Below, in pieces: positions 60,112 through 64,000 of a stretch of DNA of 64,000 nucleotides. The translations under genes and the position numbers were made by a program. Below the pieces are notes generated by a model. The model was given only the letters and a program-made list of their open reading frames with translations. It was not told where the DNA came from and ran no database searches. Position 1 is the first letter of the stretch, and every line of letters begins with the position of its first letter. This stretch comes from Ideonella sp. A 288 (GTDB taxonomy: Bacteria > Pseudomonadota > Gammaproteobacteria > Burkholderiales > Burkholderiaceae_C): the NCBI RefSeq assembly GCF_002198735.1, contig NZ_MWLO01000123.1:25622-89621 (forward strand). Direction: 5' to 3'.

Positions 60112-61409
60112 GCCAGGGCGTCCTTCATGCGGTACCAGGCCATGCCCAGCACGAGCGCGGGCGTGCGCAGCCAGCGTCCGCCGGGGAAGGCCCGGTGCTT
60201 GATGCGGGCGAAGGTGTCGAAACGCATGGCATCACCGGCCATGGCCTCGGCCACCAGGCGGCCGGCCAGCCCGGTGAGCGCCAGGCCATGTCCGGAAAAG
60301 CCTTGCAGGTAGTACACCTGCGGCTGGTCGGGCAAACGGCCGAAGTCGGGCGCGCGGTTCATCGAGATGTCGACGAAGCCGCCCCAGGCGTATTCGATCG
60401 GCGTCGGGGCCAGTGCGGAGAAGGTGCCGACCATTCGGCGCTTCATGCTTTCGGCCAGGTTCATCGGCGTGGCGGTGCTGTAGCTGACCCGTCCGCCGTA
60501 GAGCATGCGGTGGTCGGCGCTGAAGCGGAAGTAGTCGAGCACGACGTTGTTGTCGCACACCGCCGCCCCGCACGGGATCAGTTGCTGCACCAGCGCCGGC
60601 GATACCGGCGCGCTGGCCACGATGTAGGTGCCGACCGGCATGATGCGCGACTCCAGCGCCGGGGCCACACCCTGCAGGTAGACATTGCCGGCCAGCAGCA
60701 CCTGACGCGCGGTGACAGATCCGCAGGCCGTGTGCAGCACCGGCCGCGGGCCCGGGGTCATCGAGGTGACGGCGGTCTGCTCGTGCACCTGCACCCCCAG
60801 CAGCGTGGCCGCGCGGGCCAGGCCCAGCGTGTACTTCAGCGGGTGCAGGTGGCCCGAGCGCGGATCGTGCACACCGGCCACGTAGCGCGGGCTGTCGATC
60901 CAGCCGGGCAGCGCGGCGCGGTCGATCGGCGTCATCGGGTAGCCGTAGGCGCTGGCCAGGCGGTCGGCCCCGGCCAGCAGCTCGCGGGCCTTGCCGTCGC
61001 TGACCGCGACACCGAGGTAGCCGTCGCGCCAGTCGCAGTCGATGGCGAAGCGGGCGCGGCGCTCGCCGATCATGTCCAGCGCCTCGATCGTCATCGCGAA
61101 CACCTGCCGGGCCGTCTCGAGCCCCAGCTGCGATTCGATCTCGGCGTTGTCGCAGGCCAGGCCGTGGATGGCCTGCCCACCGTTGCGGCCGCTGGCACCG
61201 AAGCCGATCTCGCGGGCTTCCAGCAGCCGCACCGAGAACCCGCGGTCGGCCAGTTCGATGGCCGCCGACAGGCCGGCCAGGCCGCCCCCGACGATGGCCA
61301 CGTCGCAGTCCACCGCGCCTTCCAGCGCCGGATGGGACACGCCCCGTACGGCCGTGGCGGCGTAGTACGAGTCGCGCGTGAGTTCTCGATCGGCGCTCAG
61401 GAAGTGCAT
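60108..61409 (-). CDS. puuB: FAD-dependent oxidoreductase, gamma-glutamylputrescine oxidase PuuB-like
   Basis: 433 residues, DAO family. FAD Rossmann motif DVAIVGGGLAGLSAAIEL, then GFGASGRNGGQAIHGLA, and the C-terminal GFSGHGLALTGLAGRLVAEA. Oxidises gamma-glutamylputrescine to the aldehyde used by PuuC. Assignment rests on family and the coupled puuD. Confidence 0.9.
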   Translation of the reverse strand: MHFLSADRELTRDSYYAATAVRGVSHPALEGAVDCDVAIVGGGLAGLSAAIELADRGFSVRLLEAREIGFGASGRNGGQAIHGLACDNAEIESQLGLETARQVFAMTIEALDMIGERRARFAIDCDWRDGYLGVAVSDGKARELLAGADRLASAYGYPMTPIDRAALPGWIDSPRYVAGVHDPRSGHLHPLKYTLGLARAATLLGVQVHEQTAVTSMTPGPRPVLHTACGSVTARQVLLAGNVYLQGVAPALESRIMPVGTYIVASAPVSPALVQQLIPCGAAVCDNNVVLDYFRFSADHRMLYGGRVSYSTATPMNLAESMKRRMVGTFSALAPTPIEYAWGGFVDISMNRAPDFGRLPDQPQVYYLQGFSGHGLALTGLAGRLVAEAMAGDAMRFDTFARIKHRAFPGGRWLRTPALVLGMAWYRMKDALA

Positions 61410-61456
61410 GGGGTACGCGCTAGGCAGGTCCTCAGTGGGCTCGGTGGCGTGCGCTG

Positions 61457-62764
61457 TCAGGCGGCGCGCTGGATGGCGCCGCGCAGCGTGTCGACGATCT
61501 GGTCGATCTGCTCGCGCTCGACGATCAGCGGCGGCGACAGGGCGATGATGTCACCGGTGACGCGGATCAGCATGCCCTTCTGGAAGCAGTCTAAGAACAC
61601 GTTGAAGGCGCGCTTGGCCGGCTCGCCGGTGATCGGTGCCAGCTCGACCGCGCCGACCAGGCCGAGGTTGCGGATGTCGATCACGTTCGGCAGGCCGCGC
61701 AGCGAGTGCACGGCTTCGGCGAAGTAGCCCTGCAGTTGCTGGCCGCGGGTGAGCAGGCCGTCGTCGGCATAGGTCTCGAGCGTGGCCAGGCCGGCGGCGC
61801 AGGCCAGCGGGTGCGCCGAGTAGGTGTAGCCATGGAAGAACTCGATCAGGTGCTCGGGCCCGTTCATGAACACGTCGTGGATCTGCTGCTTCACCGCCAC
61901 CGCACCCATCGGCACGCAGCCGTTGGTGATGCCCTTGGCCATCGTCATCAGGTCGGGCGTGACGCCGAAGGTCTGTGCGGCGAAGGGTTGGCCGGTGCGG
62001 CCGAAGCCGGTGATGACCTCGTCGAAGATCAGCAGGATGCCGTGCTTGTCGCAGATCTCGCGCAGGCGCTGCAGGTAGCCCTGCGGCGGCACCAGCACGC
62101 CGGTGGAGCCGGCGATCGGCTCGACGATCACCGCGGCGATGGTCGACGGATCGTGCAGCAGGCACAGCCGCTCGAGGTCGTCGGCCAGTTCGGCGCCATG
62201 CGTGGGTTGCCCCACCGAGAACGCATTGCGGGACAGGTCGTGCGTGTGGCGGATGTGGTCGACGCCGGCCAGCATGGCGCCGAACATCTTGCGGTTGGCC
62301 AGGATGCCGCCCACCGAGATGCCGCCGAAATTGACGCCGTGGTAGCCGCGCTCGCGGCCGATCAGCCGGGTGCGGTGGCCCTCGCCGCGCACGCGGTGGT
62401 AGGCCAGCGCCATCTTCAGCGCGGTGTCCACCGACTCGGAGCCCGAGTTGGTGTAGAAAACCTTGTTCATGCCGGCCGGCAGCAGCTTGCTCACCGCATC
62501 GGCCAGTTCGAAGGCCTTGGGGTGGGCCATCTGGAAGGGCGGTGCGTAGTCCATCTCGGCCGCCTGGTCGGCGATGGCCTTGACGATCTTCGGCCGCGCG
62601 TGGCCGGCGTTGACGCACCACATGCCGGCGGAACTGTCGAGGATCTGCCGGCCGTCGTCGGTCCAGTAATGCATGCCCGATGCCTTGGTGAGCATGCGGG
62701 GGGCCTTCTTGAACTGGCGGTTGGCCGTGAACGGCATCCAGAACGCGTCGAGATCGGGCTTCAT
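61457..62764 (-). CDS. Omega-amino acid--pyruvate aminotransferase (beta-alanine--pyruvate transaminase-like)
   Basis: 435 residues, class III PLP aminotransferase. PLP lysine in LMTMAKGITNGCVPMGA; FYTNSGSESVDTALKMAL and FDEVITGFGRTGQPF blocks. AAGGAG before ATG 62764 is preferred over the upstream ATG at 62779. First gene of the island, divergent from the Lrp/AsnC regulator; could transaminate GABA, beta-alanine or other diamines made downstream. Confidence 0.9.
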   Translation of the reverse strand: MKPDLDAFWMPFTANRQFKKAPRMLTKASGMHYWTDDGRQILDSSAGMWCVNAGHARPKIVKAIADQAAEMDYAPPFQMAHPKAFELADAVSKLLPAGMNKVFYTNSGSESVDTALKMALAYHRVRGEGHRTRLIGRERGYHGVNFGGISVGGILANRKMFGAMLAGVDHIRHTHDLSRNAFSVGQPTHGAELADDLERLCLLHDPSTIAAVIVEPIAGSTGVLVPPQGYLQRLREICDKHGILLIFDEVITGFGRTGQPFAAQTFGVTPDLMTMAKGITNGCVPMGAVAVKQQIHDVFMNGPEHLIEFFHGYTYSAHPLACAAGLATLETYADDGLLTRGQQLQGYFAEAVHSLRGLPNVIDIRNLGLVGAVELAPITGEPAKRAFNVFLDCFQKGMLIRVTGDIIALSPPLIVEREQIDQIVDTLRGAIQRAA

Positions 62765-62838
62765 CGGGGCTCCTTGCAAGGCGGCATGTCGGCGGCGCCA
62801 AAGCTGCCGATGCTGGGTTGGAGTCTAGCCATCCGCGG

Positions 62839-62855
62839 GCGCAATGTGCTTGCGC
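62839..62855. promoter_or_regulatory. Palindrome between the Lrp/AsnC gene and the polyamine island: candidate operator
   Basis: GCGCAA TGTGC TTGCGC, a perfect 6-bp inverted repeat with a 5-base spacer, in the 156-base divergent gap, 75 bases from the aminotransferase start. A plausible binding site for the adjacent regulator. Confidence 0.5.
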
Positions 62856-62920
62856 AATCCTGCCTCGCCGTTGACGCGCGAGCAATAGAATGCGGCGCAA
62901 CGGCAGATCAATCGAATTTC

Positions 62921-63400
62921 ATGCGAACAGACAGCCCCAAGCCGCAACTCGATGCGATCGATCGGCAGATCCTGCAGGCGCTGCAGGTCGATGGTCGCCT
63001 GTCCAATGTCGACCTCGCCGAGCGGGTGCACCTGTCACCGTCGGCCTGCCTGCGGCGCGTGAAGCAACTTGAGGAGTCGGGCGTGATCGGCCAGTACGTG
63101 GCCCTGCTCAACGCCAAGGCCCTGGGCCAGCATGGCACCTGCTTCACCATCATCAACCTCACGGCGATGAACGATGGCGTGCTGGAGGCGTTCGAGCGCG
63201 CAGTGCGCGACCAGCCCGAGGTGCTGGATTGCTTCTATGTCGCCGGCTCGAACGACTACCTGATCCGCTTCAGCTACCGCGATGCGGAGGACCTGGAGCG
63301 TTTCCACACCCAGGTGCTGATGCGCCTGCCGGGCGTGGAGCGCTCGAACTCGATGCTGGTGCTGCGCACGGTGAAGAAGACCACCGCGCTGCCGTTGTGA
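62921..63400 (+). CDS. Lrp/AsnC family transcriptional regulator
   Basis: 159 residues. Helix-turn-helix LSNVDLAERVHLSPSACLRRVKQLEESG at about 28-55, followed by the ligand-binding RAM domain (FTIINLTAMNDGVLEAFE, GSNDYLIRF). Divergent from the polyamine island and therefore its probable regulator. The ATG at 62921 gives the usual family length. Confidence 0.93.
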   Translation: MRTDSPKPQLDAIDRQILQALQVDGRLSNVDLAERVHLSPSACLRRVKQLEESGVIGQYVALLNAKALGQHGTCFTIINLTAMNDGVLEAFERAVRDQPEVLDCFYVAGSNDYLIRFSYRDAEDLERFHTQVLMRLPGVERSNSMLVLRTVKKTTALPL

Positions 63401-63442
63401 CGGTGCGAATACGCACGCCGCGGCATCCACGGCGCGCCCCAC

Positions 63443-63464
63443 GGCCGGCCTGGCAGGGCCGGCC
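63443..63464. terminator. Hairpin after the Lrp gene
   Basis: Perfect 8-bp stem GGCCGGCC / GGCCGGCC with loop TGGCAG, followed by TCTTC. Palindromic in both directions, so it could end both convergent transcripts. Confidence 0.55.
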
Positions 63465-63475
63465 TCTTCGCCAGC

Positions 63476-63514
63476 CACACGAGCCCGCACCAGCGGACTC
63501 GTGTGCGCGGGCTC
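63476..63514. other. Two mutually exclusive 8-bp hairpins between Lrp and hemerythrin genes
   Basis: CACACGAG (63476-63483) pairs with CTCGTGTG (63498-63505), and GAGCCCGC (63481-63488) pairs with GCGGGCTC (63507-63514). The left arms overlap by three bases, so only one can form at a time. The second right arm runs into the stop codon of the hemerythrin gene. Confidence 0.4.
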
Positions 63515-63956
63515 AGCCCAGCGCCTTGGCGCCGAGTTCGCGAGCGCGCGGGTAGATCATCGACTCTTCCAGCGCGATGTGGTCGAGGTACAGCGCGGCG
63601 AACACGCTGACACTGTGGCGGAACTCGTCGAGGTCGTACCAGCTGTAGCCCTCGGCCACCGCCTGCAGCTGGGGCGCGAGTTCGATCCAGTCTTCCTCGA
63701 GCCAGCCATGGTCCTGCTTCAGGCGTTCGATGTGCTGGGCGAGTTGCTCGTCACCGCTGCGCAGCAGGCCCGGGAAGATCAGTCGTTCTTCGTCGGCGTG
63801 GTGCTGGCGGGCGTTCTCGTTGAAGAACGCGCAGATGGAGCGTGCGCTGTCCCGGGCGATCGGTGTCACGCCATCGGCTTCGAGGTGCGACAGCAGGCGA
63901 TCGAGTTCGGCCAGCACTTCGAGCATGCGGACGTGGGTCTGGTCGAGCGCGGCCAT
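63513..63956 (-). CDS. Hemerythrin domain-containing protein
   Basis: 147 residues, four-helix bundle with di-iron ligands: His/Glu in QHHADEERLIFP, HIERLKQDHGWLEEDW and ALYLDHIALEESMIYP. Such proteins carry or sense oxygen, nitric oxide or iron. Convergent with the Lrp gene; no other partner in the window. Confidence 0.9.
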   Translation of the reverse strand: MAALDQTHVRMLEVLAELDRLLSHLEADGVTPIARDSARSICAFFNENARQHHADEERLIFPGLLRSGDEQLAQHIERLKQDHGWLEEDWIELAPQLQAVAEGYSWYDLDEFRHSVSVFAALYLDHIALEESMIYPRARELGAKALG

Positions 63957-64000
63957 GCCGGGCAGGGCGGGCGCAGGCGGACGGGCGGGGCGGGGCGCCT

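Overview
The window is GC-rich, densely coding DNA. Its gene content points to a chromosome of a Burkholderiales betaproteobacterium, perhaps of the Leptothrix/Rubrivivax/Methylibium type. The pointers are the rimP-nusA-infB-rbfA-truB-typA run, DUF3138, DUF3348 and DUF2894 proteins, a short H-NS of the BpH3 kind, and a WS/DGAT acyltransferase. Genus is inference from family content only. There is no phage, insertion sequence or CRISPR array.

Left part (1-31 kb): the end of a branched-chain amino-acid binding protein; a glycogen module (glgP divergent from glgC-glgA); an OsmC protein; a 167-bp imperfect palindrome; an ECF sigma factor with a small membrane peptide; a Tat-exported protein with two HxTx motifs; a MOSC protein; then a DNA-damage block with umuD-umuC, H-NS and an SRAP protein. 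After tRNA-Ser(GGA) come DUF2237, an SPFH/NfeD pair, a basic amino-acid decarboxylase, fabI, the translation/transcription operon, a DMT exporter, a WS/DGAT enzyme and an alpha/beta hydrolase.

Middle (31-38 kb): a small accessory or defence region. It holds a RES-Xre toxin-antitoxin pair, short unknown genes and a four-gene, translationally coupled operon on the minus strand: DUF3348, a MotA/ExbB-like protein with a very long coiled-coil tail, a MotB/OmpA-like protein, and DUF2894. This arrangement matches what I recall as Zorya type III anti-phage defence (ZorF-ZorA-ZorB-ZorG) and is the most interesting system here.

Right part (38-64 kb): a LysR regulator divergent from gcl-hyi-glxR (glyoxylate to glycerate); a DUF4405 membrane protein; dusA; methionine salvage mtnP-mtnA; then a roughly 16-kb minus-strand polyamine island. 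The island carries uptake genes (potF, potG, potH, potI), the gamma-glutamyl-putrescine route (puuA, puuB, puuC, puuD homologues), two aminotransferases, a second glutamine-synthetase-like ligase and a DUF3138 outer-membrane protein. It is flanked by a divergent Lrp/AsnC regulator. A hemerythrin closes the window.

The most notable anomalies are a UmuD homologue in which both catalytic-dyad residues and the cleavage-site Cys are replaced, the Zorya-like operon with a duplicated 94-residue tail segment, and the long hairpin element upstream of the ECF sigma gene.
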